A stretch of DNA of 16,020 nucleotides from Gammaproteobacteria bacterium. GTDB lineage: Bacteria; Pseudomonadota; Gammaproteobacteria; Woeseiales; Woeseiaceae. The notes below the pieces were generated by a model. The model had not been told where the DNA came from and ran no database searches. It saw only the letters and a program-made list of their open reading frames with translations. Below are positions 1 to 7,630 of this stretch, one piece after another. How positions within the stretch are numbered: the stretch's first letter is position 1; each line of letters opens with the position of its first letter. Location of the stretch: positions 1 through 16,020 of the forward strand of contig NYWX01000025.1 of assembly GCA_002685275.1 (NCBI GenBank), in the 5' to 3' direction. Position numbers and translations under genes: made by a program.

Positions 1-15
1 AGTTGTTTCTTCCAC
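1..15 (-). CDS. amtB: Start of a gene, probably ammonium transporter AmtB (5' fragment)
   Basis: Only five codons are inside the window: GTG GAA GAA ACA ACT (M-E-E-T-T), running off the left edge. The start is convincing because a perfect GGAGG Shine-Dalgarno sits at 24-28, eight bases before the GTG, and the gene begins 25 nt after the stop codon of the P-II gene on the same strand. The amtB assignment is inference from context. In most Proteobacteria the gene immediately downstream of glnK encodes the inner-membrane ammonium channel AmtB, which GlnK blocks by inserting its T-loop into the pore. Nothing in five residues can confirm this. Confidence 0.5.
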
Positions 16-40
16 GAGAATTTCCTCCGTGTGTATTTAT

Positions 41-1028
<988 letters not shown>

Positions 1029-1055
1029 TTTCTGTTTCTCCATTTAAAAGTTATA

Positions 1056-1066
1056 GTCACAGTGAC
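1056..1066. repeat. Short perfect inverted repeat in the operon leader
   Basis: GTCAC-A-GTGAC is an 11-bp perfect palindrome with a one-base centre. It lies in the predicted 5' leader just downstream of the sigma-54 start site and about 15 bases before the GGAG ribosome site. It could be a small operator or a chance palindrome. The arms are short and nothing nearby identifies a cognate regulator. Confidence 0.3.
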
Positions 1067-1083
1067 CTGACCTTATTTATAAA

Positions 1084-1098
1084 GCAGGAAGCGTGCCA
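1084..1098 (-). promoter_or_regulatory. Sigma-54 (RpoN) promoter of the porin-glnK-amtB operon
   Basis: On the minus strand the sequence reads TTGGCACGCTTCCTGCTTT (1099 down to about 1081). It carries the invariant GG (-24) and GC (-12) separated by exactly ten bases, with TGGCACG matching the consensus -24 block and TGCT at -12. The predicted start of transcription is near 1072, giving a leader of about 44 nt before ATG 1028. Sigma-54 control by NtrB/NtrC is the norm for glnK-amtB operons in Gammaproteobacteria, so the match and the context support each other. Confidence 0.8.
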
Positions 1099-1099
1099 A

Positions 1100-1382
1100 A
1101 TAATAAAATGATATTATAAATCAACTATTTACAAAATTTGATGCCATCTTAATGACTCAAGATAGTGCAATTTCTTTACAATTTGATCTTTTTTGGGGAA
1201 TGAAAAATAGACCTATGAAATTTAATAAATTTTATAAATTAGCCCTATTGTCAAAACATCAATGCGTAAAAAGAGAAAACATTTTCTTCGCTATTGCTCG
1301 CAAGTCAGCTGCAAAGGGCTGATAATGAGTTTTAAATAAATATTAAAGCGTGCTGATAAATAACTTAAGGAGTGCAACTCTC
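1100..1382. other. Intergenic region between the nitrogen operon and hemC
   Basis: This is the main gene-free stretch, between the divergent nitrogen and hem operons. On the minus strand 1169-1153 reads TGCACTATCTTGAGTCA. It holds one perfect NtrC half-site (TGCAC) and a poor second half, roughly 80-95 bases upstream of the predicted sigma-54 start. For hemC, GATAAT at 1321-1326 is the best -10-like hexamer, but no good -35 lies 17 bases before it. A 35-codon ORF (1215-1322) shows no recognisable content. No RNA gene or terminator is seen. Confidence 0.5.
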
Positions 1383-2312
1383 TTGAAAATTCGAATTGCG
1401 ACTCGCAAAAGTCCTCTTGCGCTTTGGCAAGCTGAACATATTGCTGCCAAACTCTATAGTCATGATGAAATTTCAGAAGTTGAACTTATTCCAATGACCA
1501 CTAAGGGCGATAAGATTCTTGATCGAAGTTTACAAAAAATTGGAGGTAAAGGGCTTTTTGTTAAAGAACTCGAAATTGCTATGTTAGACGGAAAAGCTAA
1601 TCTTGCGGTGCACTCAATGAAAGATGTGCCTAGTGAATTACCTAACGGCTTTTGCATAGCAGCAACATTAGCAAGGGCAAATCACAGAGATGCTCTCATT
1701 ACAAAAAATGGTGAAAATCTATATAAATTAAAAGAAAATGCAATTATCGGAACATCAAGCTTGCGACGACAATCTCAGCTTAAAATACTACGCCCAGATT
1801 TACAGATTAGGTCACTAAGAGGAAATGTAGACACAAGACTTGCTAAACTTAGAAACGGTGATTATGACGGTATTGTTCTCGCGGCAGCTGGCTTAGAGCG
1901 TTTACAACTTAGTAACTATATTAACCATGAATTTTCATCTTCAGAAATGCTGCCAGCTGCAGCACAAGGTGTATTGGGAATTGAGTGCCTTGATAGTGAT
2001 ACTAAACTTTGTGAAATACTCAAATCACTCAATGACAAAACTACGTACCAAACCACTATCGCAGAGCGAATAATTGCTCGTGAGCTCAATGCAAGTTGTC
2101 AGTCTCCAATTGCTGCTTATGCGACAATAAAAAATAATTTACTTAAGCTAACAGCTTTAGTAGCTAAACCGAATGGTGAAAATATCATTAAAGATTCGAT
2201 TATTGGTGATTCAGGTGGTGCAGAACAATTGAGTGAAACTCTAGCTTCTCGTTTAGAAGCTAATGGAGCCAAAGACCTTTTGAAATCAATTGAGACTACG
2301 AATGACTCATAA
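1383..2312 (+). CDS. hemC: Porphobilinogen deaminase (hydroxymethylbilane synthase)
   Basis: Cytoplasmic enzyme (EC 2.5.1.61) that polymerises four porphobilinogens into hydroxymethylbilane, the linear tetrapyrrole on the way to heme and siroheme. The N-terminus is the canonical K-I-R-I-A-T-R-K-S-P-L-A-L-W-Q-A. The catalytic aspartate is Asp81 in HSMKDVPSELP. Arginine-rich substrate motifs SSLRRQSQL and SLRGNVDTRL follow. The dipyrromethane cofactor is attached through Cys239 in ELNASCQSPI. The start is read as TTG 1383, ten bases after AAGGAG (1367-1372), giving 309 aa, close to the E. coli 313. The in-frame GTG at 1350 has no ribosome site and adds residues absent from the family. It is first in the hemCDXY operon and overlaps hemD by 11 nt. 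All key residues are present. Confidence 0.96.
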   Translation: MKIRIATRKSPLALWQAEHIAAKLYSHDEISEVELIPMTTKGDKILDRSLQKIGGKGLFVKELEIAMLDGKANLAVHSMKDVPSELPNGFCIAATLARANHRDALITKNGENLYKLKENAIIGTSSLRRQSQLKILRPDLQIRSLRGNVDTRLAKLRNGDYDGIVLAAAGLERLQLSNYINHEFSSSEMLPAAAQGVLGIECLDSDTKLCEILKSLNDKTTYQTTIAERIIARELNASCQSPIAAYATIKNNLLKLTALVAKPNGENIIKDSIIGDSGGAEQLSETLASRLEANGAKDLLKSIETTNDS

Positions 2313-3075
2313 ATCGTTAAAAGGAATTGGTGTTCTCATAACTCGACCTAAAAAATCGGCCAATGGTCTAATTGAAGCAATTGAGAGTGAAGGAGGAAAT
2401 GTTTTTAACTTTCCAGTTATAAATATTGTACCTAGAGGGAAAAACCTGGTAGCTGCAGAGGAAGCAAAACTACCGAATCCAGATATTACAATCTTTATTA
2501 GTCGTAATGCCGTTCAAGAAGGCCTTCAATATGCACGAAAATCACTTATAGGGGCTATTGGACCAAGCACTTCAGCGGCCATTAAAAATAATGCTCAAAA
2601 TGTAGATATAGAACCAACCAAGGGTTTCGATAGTGAAAATTTACTTAAAGAAGCTGATCTTCAAAATATTTCTGGCAAAAGGATACGTATCATTAGAGGT
2701 AATAAAGGTCGAAAGTTACTAGGAAGAACATTACAAGATCGCGGTGCGATTGTTCATTATTTATCCGTCTATGAGAGAAAACTACCAGATATCAATAAAG
2801 CAATATTGGAGAGAATTGAAACGGCAATGCGAAAAAAACAAATTCATATTGTTACTGCGATGAGCGCCCAAACATACAGAAATATTTTTTTGTTATTCCC
2901 CAAAAAATACTTAAAAGATATAGGATCATTGCCACTAGTTACACCCGCAGTTCGTGTAATTAAAGAAGCAAAAAAAAACTACCCGCACTCTAAGTATTTT
3001 TTATCAGATAGTATCGATATTCCAAAAGTAATTGATGCAATTATTCTTGCGAGCAAACTTAAAACAAAAATATAA
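2302..3075 (+). CDS. hemD: Uroporphyrinogen-III synthase
   Basis: Cyclises hydroxymethylbilane with inversion of ring D to give uroporphyrinogen III (EC 4.2.1.75), directly after HemC. The family is poorly conserved. Visible landmarks are the N-terminal GIGVLITRPKKSANGLIEAIE, the FISRNAVQEGL segment, AIGPSTSAAI, and the mid-protein RIIRGNKGRKLLGRTLQDRGA followed by VHYLSVYERKLP. The length of 257 aa is near the usual 246-260. ATG 2302 lies within the 3' end of hemC, so translational coupling is likely. An upstream TTG at 2290 is possible but not needed. A run of nine A residues (2970-2978) encodes Lys-Lys within the C-terminal third. The reading frame is intact. The call rests on both motif resemblance and the invariant hemC-hemD order. 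Confidence 0.9.
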   Translation: MTHKSLKGIGVLITRPKKSANGLIEAIESEGGNVFNFPVINIVPRGKNLVAAEEAKLPNPDITIFISRNAVQEGLQYARKSLIGAIGPSTSAAIKNNAQNVDIEPTKGFDSENLLKEADLQNISGKRIRIIRGNKGRKLLGRTLQDRGAIVHYLSVYERKLPDINKAILERIETAMRKKQIHIVTAMSAQTYRNIFLLFPKKYLKDIGSLPLVTPAVRVIKEAKKNYPHSKYFLSDSIDIPKVIDAIILASKLKTKI

Positions 3076-3086
3076 GTACATAAATT

Positions 3087-4124
3087 ATGGAAGCTAAAAA
3101 AGACAACTCAACAAAAGATACTAAAAGTGAAAAAAAAATATCAAAATTAAGATGGGCAGCTTATTTATTATTATTTGCTATTGCTGCTTTCATCTTTTTA
3201 TTTTTTGGTAATTGGTGGGAAAATAAGCAACTTGATAATGAAAATTTTGTTAGCAATGAATATCAACAAAATTTAGAAACCAATACAATTGATTATTCTG
3301 TAAACGAGAAAAAGATTAATTCTTTAAAGGAAACTTTCGAAAAGCAATTTCGATCATTAAAATCAATACCCACAAGAATGTCTTCAGTTGAAGATAGAGT
3401 TTCTTCATTAGTTGGAGCTTCATCAGATACAAGGAATTATTTTCTTATATCTGAAGCAGAATATTATTTGCAAATTGCAAATTTTCAGTTGCAAATCATA
3501 AATAATCCTAAACAAGCGTCACTAGCTCTTCGTATTGCATACGAGAGAATAAAACAAATATCAAGCCCGGATTTAATAGAGATACAACAAATTGTTTTAA
3601 ATGAAATTGATCTGTTGGAAAAAATAATTACTATTGATTTAGAAAATATAGTACTAAAAATATTAGATCTTTCAAAAATAATTGAAAACCTTCCGTTGAA
3701 AAGATTAAATGAAATTACTGAGATAGATAAAAAAACTTCCACAGAAGAAAGAAACATTATACGTGCCTGGAATGCTACAAAGGATGCGATGTCTAATTTA
3801 GTGCAAGTAACTTCGCCTGGCTCTCCCAGAGTTCTATCCATATACCCAGAATCTGAAAATCTCTTAAAAAGTAATATGCAATTACAGCTTCAGTTAGCTG
3901 GGCTTTCGCTCTTGCAAGGAAAATATACTATCTTTGAAGATAGCTTCAACAATGTTGAGGAAAAAATAGATTATTTTTTTGATCCCAATAATCAACAAAT
4001 TAAAAATATAAAAATAATGGTCTCAGAAATTAGAGCTGAAGTTGTTACACTACCAGTCCCAGATATTTCAAAATCACTAAATTTACTCAGAGAATTTAAA
4101 AATCTCAATGAGACAGTCGAATGA
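3087..4124 (+). CDS. hemX: HemX, membrane-anchored protein of the hem operon
   Basis: A 345-aa protein with a short Lys-rich cytoplasmic N-terminus (residues 1-22), a single hydrophobic segment at about 24-41 (WAAYLLLFAIAAFIFLFFG) and a large, Glu/Lys/Asn/Ile-rich, mostly helical periplasmic part. Gammaproteobacterial HemX is often annotated as a uroporphyrin-III C-methyltransferase. This protein has no SUMT catalytic domain, so that enzymatic name should not be used. Conserved HemX-like stretches are FLISEAEYYLQIANFQL and the region with LALRIAYERI. Its role in tetrapyrrole metabolism is unproven. ATG 3087 is 11 nt after hemD with a weak ribosome site. Its end overlaps hemY by four bases (ATGA). 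This is among the most AT-rich parts of the window. Confidence 0.85.
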   Translation: MEAKKDNSTKDTKSEKKISKLRWAAYLLLFAIAAFIFLFFGNWWENKQLDNENFVSNEYQQNLETNTIDYSVNEKKINSLKETFEKQFRSLKSIPTRMSSVEDRVSSLVGASSDTRNYFLISEAEYYLQIANFQLQIINNPKQASLALRIAYERIKQISSPDLIEIQQIVLNEIDLLEKIITIDLENIVLKILDLSKIIENLPLKRLNEITEIDKKTSTEERNIIRAWNATKDAMSNLVQVTSPGSPRVLSIYPESENLLKSNMQLQLQLAGLSLLQGKYTIFEDSFNNVEEKIDYFFDPNNQQIKNIKIMVSEIRAEVVTLPVPDISKSLNLLREFKNLNETVE

Positions 4125-5293
4125 AAATTGGAATAATCACACTACTCACATTATTCGTAAGCTCTTTAGCAGCATATTTTTTAATCGCAGATTCTGGTCA
4201 TGTTGGCATAGAATATCGCGGTTATCAGATAGCTATGTCATTTCATACCTTAATAATCATGACAACTCTTTTATTTCTATGTATCTGGTTAATTAGTAAA
4301 ATTATAATAGCTCCTCGTCGTATAGGAGAGGTTGCAGGTCGATATAGAGCAGCACGCGCTGGACAAAAGATGACTCGTGGAATGATTGAGGTTGCCGAAG
4401 GAAATTTCACGCGTGGTGAGCGCATATTAGCTAAAGCTGCTAGTACCAGCGATTCTCCACTATTTAATTATCTGCAAGCAGCCCGTGCAGCTCACCTACA
4501 AGGACGTAATCAACGACGTGATGACTGGCTTAAATTAGCATACCAAGAGGTGCCAGAAGCAGCTAATGCTGTATTGTTAACTCAAGCTGAATTTCAACTT
4601 GACCATGGTCATTATGAGCAGGCTTTGGCTGCCCTAAGACGCTTGGATGAAAATTCAAAAAATCATGGACATGCATTAGCTCTTATGGGGCGTTTATATT
4701 TTAAGTTAGAAGATTGGGCATCGCTCAAAGAAATTTTGCCTCGCATTACAAAATATTCACAAATAAAGCCAAAAAAATTAGCAAATTGGAAATCAAAGAT
4801 TCAATGTGAAGAATTAAGTAATGCAGAAAATGGAAGTGATATTTTAAAAATTTGGAAAAGAATTTCTTTATCTCAAAAATCAAATATTGAAACTCTCATG
4901 GCTTATTACCAGGGGCTGATGAGAAATGGTTTACATGAAAAAGCTGAAAAAGAAATAGCCAATTCTATTGAAACAAACTGGCAGCCCGCTCTAATAAAAT
5001 TATATGGAGATGTTCATGGGGTTGATATTAATAGGCAGATTACAAATGCAGAAACTTGGTTTAAGAACCATAGTGATGATCTAGATCTTTTATTAACAAT
5101 GGCAAAATTATGTTTAAAAAATGAACTTTGGGGTAAGGCTCGTTACTATCTAGAATTATTGATTGAATCCAATCCAAATTCATCGGCGTTTGAAGTATAT
5201 GGTGATTTATTAAATAAAATGGGTGAAACAGAGGCTGCAAAAGAAGCATATAAAAATGGCTTGCAAATAAAGAATAAAAACAAAAATTTTTAA
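4121..5293 (+). CDS. hemY: HemY, inner-membrane TPR-repeat protein
   Basis: A 390-aa protein of the proteobacterial HemY family. It is not the protoporphyrinogen oxidase that shares the name in Gram-positive bacteria. Two transmembrane segments lie at about residues 3-23 and 43-66. After them comes the family's conserved stretch with RRIGEVAGRYRAARAGQ and the GMIEVAEGNFTRGERIL repeat, then tetratricopeptide-like helices to the end, including EVYGDLLNKMGETEAAKEAY near residues 360-380. The exact function is unknown; membership in the hem operon and TPR repeats suggest a scaffold for tetrapyrrole enzymes. It starts in an ATGA overlap with hemX, and its C-terminus is a Lys/Asn-rich tail. It converges on the parA-like gene 24 nt away. 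Confidence 0.9.
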   Translation: MKIGIITLLTLFVSSLAAYFLIADSGHVGIEYRGYQIAMSFHTLIIMTTLLFLCIWLISKIIIAPRRIGEVAGRYRAARAGQKMTRGMIEVAEGNFTRGERILAKAASTSDSPLFNYLQAARAAHLQGRNQRRDDWLKLAYQEVPEAANAVLLTQAEFQLDHGHYEQALAALRRLDENSKNHGHALALMGRLYFKLEDWASLKEILPRITKYSQIKPKKLANWKSKIQCEELSNAENGSDILKIWKRISLSQKSNIETLMAYYQGLMRNGLHEKAEKEIANSIETNWQPALIKLYGDVHGVDINRQITNAETWFKNHSDDLDLLLTMAKLCLKNELWGKARYYLELLIESNPNSSAFEVYGDLLNKMGETEAAKEAYKNGLQIKNKNKNF

Positions 5294-5299
5294 TAAATA

Positions 5300-5312
5300 A
5301 GCTTCAAAAGCT
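5300..5312. terminator. Weak hairpin between convergent hemY and parA-like genes
   Basis: AGCTT-CAA-AAGCT forms a 5-bp stem with a 3-base loop in the 24-base gap between two converging genes. On the minus strand it is followed by a T-rich stretch, so it might end transcription of the parA-like gene. On the plus strand there is no U tract. The stem is short and AT-rich, so intrinsic termination is uncertain. Confidence 0.3.
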
Positions 5313-5317
5313 AAATA

Positions 5318-5959
5318 CTACTTTGGTTGACTGCGTTTTGAGTTTAACCAAGTAATAAGTGGTTCCCAATCATACCAATCTTGCCAAGCAAGATACTCAG
5401 GTAATTCAAAAATCCCGATCCCACGAGTATATGCACGTACATAGTTTTGTGCATCTCTTAGTGCTGCGATATAGGGTACTTTTGCCTTTGTTAAATAATC
5501 ATCCAATTCTTGATAGATAAGTGTATTTTCACGGACTCGGTTAGCAACAACACCAATCTTTGCATTCTTTTTGTTTACTTTTGGAACTGCCTTAAGATTT
5601 TTAAGAAAATTTATAGCTGCCTGCATATCAATTGGTGATGGCAGTACAGGAACGACTATTGTTTCTGCATGTTTGATTAAGTCTGTTAATTCTGCCCCTC
5701 GTGAACGAGCTGGTGCATCAATAATGAGAAAATCGGCACTGCGAGGGGCATATCTAAGACCGTCTTCAAAGCCGGCAACACCTGCAATCTTCTCAAAATT
5801 ATCGGGACGGCGTTCAAGCCAATCCAAGCTAGATCGCTGAGGGTCATAATCTGCTAAAGCAACTGCAGCACCTGTAGTTGCCAAGTAAGAAGCTATGTTT
5901 GTTGCGAGAGTACTTTTACCACTTCCACCTTTCTCATTAAGAACTACAATATGTCGCAT
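5318..5959 (-). CDS. Orphan ParA/MinD-superfamily ATPase
   Basis: A 213-aa P-loop ATPase of the ParA type. Motifs seen are the deviant Walker A EKGGSGKST (signature Lys10, P-loop Lys15), the Walker A' segment DYDPQRSSLDW with Asp39, and Walker B FLIIDAPA with Asp81. Such proteins dimerise on ATP, bind DNA non-specifically and position plasmids, chromosomes or protein clusters. GGAG (5966-5969) lies six bases before ATG 5959; the TTG at 5971 overlaps that site and is rejected. There is no N-terminal helix-turn-helix, as in small type Ib ParA proteins. No ParB or other partner lies within the window, and the gene is alone on its strand between the hem operon and dapF. The cargo is therefore unknown. 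Distant alternatives are VirC1-like or MipZ-like proteins. Confidence 0.88.
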   Translation of the reverse strand: MRHIVVLNEKGGSGKSTLATNIASYLATTGAAVALADYDPQRSSLDWLERRPDNFEKIAGVAGFEDGLRYAPRSADFLIIDAPARSRGAELTDLIKHAETIVVPVLPSPIDMQAAINFLKNLKAVPKVNKKNAKIGVVANRVRENTLIYQELDDYLTKAKVPYIAALRDAQNYVRAYTRGIGIFELPEYLAWQDWYDWEPLITWLNSKRSQPK

Positions 5960-6064
5960 AATAAACTCCAAAGGTAGTATGTTATTTTTAGTAATATTCG
6001 TAATAAACTACATGCGCTACATTAAAAAGTCCATTAAACGTGATAAAAATGCATAATTAGCAAT

Positions 6065-6895
6065 ATGAAAATTCCATATAAAAAAATGCATGGTACAGGA
6101 AATATAATTCTTGTTATTGATCAAAGACTTGGAAATCTTCTTCCGCCATCCAGTGATATACTGCAATTGCTCGGTGATGAAAATACAGGACCAGGTTTTG
6201 ATCAGTTAATGTGGCTTGGCCCATCTACCAGTAATAATCATTTAGCCAGTTATCAAATATTTAATAGTGATGGAACAAAGGCTAAACAATGTGGTAATGG
6301 GGTTCGCTGCGTAGCAAAATACTTGGCTGAAATTGAAAAAAATATAAAATCTTTCTCACTTCTCAGTCCTTCTGGGTTGGTTGCTGCCGATATTCATGAA
6401 GATGGCTCTGTTGAAGTTAGTATGGGTATACCAAGTTTTGAACCTAATGATATCCCCTTTTTAGCAAAAGAAAAAAAAATATTATATAAGCTTATGATTA
6501 ATAATGAAGAAATAGAATTTAGCGCATTATCTTTGGGGAACCCGCATGTAGTAGTTACGGTAAATAGTATTAATAACGCCGACATTGATACTATTGGGCC
6601 ATTAATTCAAAATCATAATATATTTCCAGATCAAGCAAATGTTGGTTTTATGCGTATCATAAATAGAAAACATATCGAACTTCGTGTTTATGAACGTGGA
6701 GCAGGTGAAACAGCTGCATGTGGAACAGGAGCGTGCGCAGCAGTAATCTCTGGTCAAAAGCGCGGACTTCTAGATAACGAAGTTTCTGTTCAACTACTAG
6801 GTGGTCAAGTCATGGTAAGCTGTGATGGAAACAAGGGACCTGTTTGGCTTAAAGGCGATGCTATTTTTGTGAGTGATGGAGTTATAGAATTATAA
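6065..6895 (+). CDS. dapF: Diaminopimelate epimerase
   Basis: Converts LL- to meso-diaminopimelate (EC 5.1.1.7) for peptidoglycan cross-links and lysine, in the cytoplasm, without cofactor. The two catalytic cysteines are Cys76 in KQCGNGVRC and Cys219 in TAACGTGACA (E. coli 73 and 217). Other family motifs present are IFNSDGTKAKQ, GFDQL, SLGNPHVVV and VYERGAGET. Length 276 aa, as usual. One oddity: the N-terminal signature normally read as M-H-G-x-G-N-D-F-V-V is here MHGTGNIILVID, so the D-F pair is replaced by I-I while the conserved Asn is kept. It is the first gene of a rightward run with DUF484, xerC, hslV and hslU, and diverges from the parA-like gene across 105 nt. The ribosome site is weak and I could not settle a promoter. 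Confidence 0.96.
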   Translation: MKIPYKKMHGTGNIILVIDQRLGNLLPPSSDILQLLGDENTGPGFDQLMWLGPSTSNNHLASYQIFNSDGTKAKQCGNGVRCVAKYLAEIEKNIKSFSLLSPSGLVAADIHEDGSVEVSMGIPSFEPNDIPFLAKEKKILYKLMINNEEIEFSALSLGNPHVVVTVNSINNADIDTIGPLIQNHNIFPDQANVGFMRIINRKHIELRVYERGAGETAACGTGACAAVISGQKRGLLDNEVSVQLLGGQVMVSCDGNKGPVWLKGDAIFVSDGVIEL

Positions 6896-6908
6896 GGAAA
6901 GATAAGCT

Positions 6909-7616
6909 ATGAGCACGCAAGTGGAAGTTAATAGCACAAAAGAAGCAATATCTGAAAAATCAGTATCTGATTACCTCTATTTACATCCAGACTTTTTTGA
7001 GAATAATCCAGAGCTTTTGATGTCCTTAAATCTATCTCATGCCTCAGGTGAAGCGGTGTCTCTAATTGAACATCAAATCACCATTTTACGAAAAAAAGAA
7101 CTCTTACTACAGAATCGACTTAATGAATTTATTGATGTTGCGCATAACAATGATTTACTTTCAAAAAAAATACATGAACTTACATTAAGGCTTTTTGGAA
7201 CAAATAATCTTAATGAAGTAGTAGAAACTTTAAAAAAGAGCATGTTCAACGAATTCGAGGCAAACGAAGCTTTTCTCATTATATTTGATGACAAAAGATC
7301 TATTGAAGGCAATAATATAGAGAATTTTTTCCAAATTATTAATAAGCAAAGTAAATTACTTAATCCTTTTAAAAAATTCCTTTCAGAAAATAAAGTTGCT
7401 TGTGGAAAGCTTCGCTCAGTACAGAATGATTTCTTATTTAAAAATAATACTCATGAAATTAAATCTTCCGCATTGATTCCAATTGGTCTCAAAAGTGAAA
7501 TTGGTTTCTTAGTAATTGGAAACACTGATATCAATCACTTTCATCCTGGCATGAGTGTTGATTTTCTGAAACATCTTGGTGATCTTGTGGCAGGTGCACT
7601 CAAGCGATATTTATAA
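6909..7616 (+). CDS. DUF484 family protein
   Basis: A 235-aa protein of the DUF484 family, a proteobacterial GAF-like protein of unknown function almost always found between dapF and xerC. Residues 17-50 carry the typical opening (V-S-D-Y-L-Y-L-H-P-D-F-F with N-N-P-E-L-L following). A helical, probably coiled-coil segment (about 50-105) comes next, then an alpha/beta domain with AFLIIFDD and SALIPIGLKSEIGFLVIG, and a closing PGMSVDFLKHLGDLVAGAL. AAGGAAAG, about 6-8 bases before ATG 6909, serves as ribosome site. The gene starts 13 nt after dapF and ends 14 nt before xerC, so one transcript is likely. Function cannot be stated beyond the conserved neighbourhood. Confidence 0.9.
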   Translation: MSTQVEVNSTKEAISEKSVSDYLYLHPDFFENNPELLMSLNLSHASGEAVSLIEHQITILRKKELLLQNRLNEFIDVAHNNDLLSKKIHELTLRLFGTNNLNEVVETLKKSMFNEFEANEAFLIIFDDKRSIEGNNIENFFQIINKQSKLLNPFKKFLSENKVACGKLRSVQNDFLFKNNTHEIKSSALIPIGLKSEIGFLVIGNTDINHFHPGMSVDFLKHLGDLVAGALKRYL

Positions 7617-7630
7617 AAAGGTGGTTCATA

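Noticed and set aside
1215..1322. A 35-codon ORF in the nitrogen-hem intergenic gap, starting ATG AAA TTT
   Set aside because: It has no signal peptide, membrane segment or recognisable motif, only a GGAA-like ribosome site at poor spacing, and is of a length common by chance in AT-rich DNA.
2970..2979. A-AAA-AAC heptamer in frame within hemD, resembling a -1 frameshift slippery site
   Set aside because: The -1 frame stops within a few codons, no downstream structure is evident, and A runs are frequent in this AT-rich gene; the normal frame gives a complete HemD.
3485..3841. Long antisense open frames such as 3485-3841, 7987-8259 and 8626-8907 on the minus strand
   Set aside because: They lie wholly inside conserved genes on the other strand, have low-complexity Ser/Ile/Leu-rich translations and no ribosome sites.
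3087..4124. HemX as a uroporphyrin-III C-methyltransferase
   Set aside because: The protein lacks the SUMT domain and its glycine-rich SAM motifs; it is only the membrane-anchored HemX part.
5960..6064. Promoters for parA-like gene and dapF in their shared 105-bp gap
   Set aside because: The region is so AT-rich that several -10-like hexamers occur, and none has a good -35 at proper spacing.
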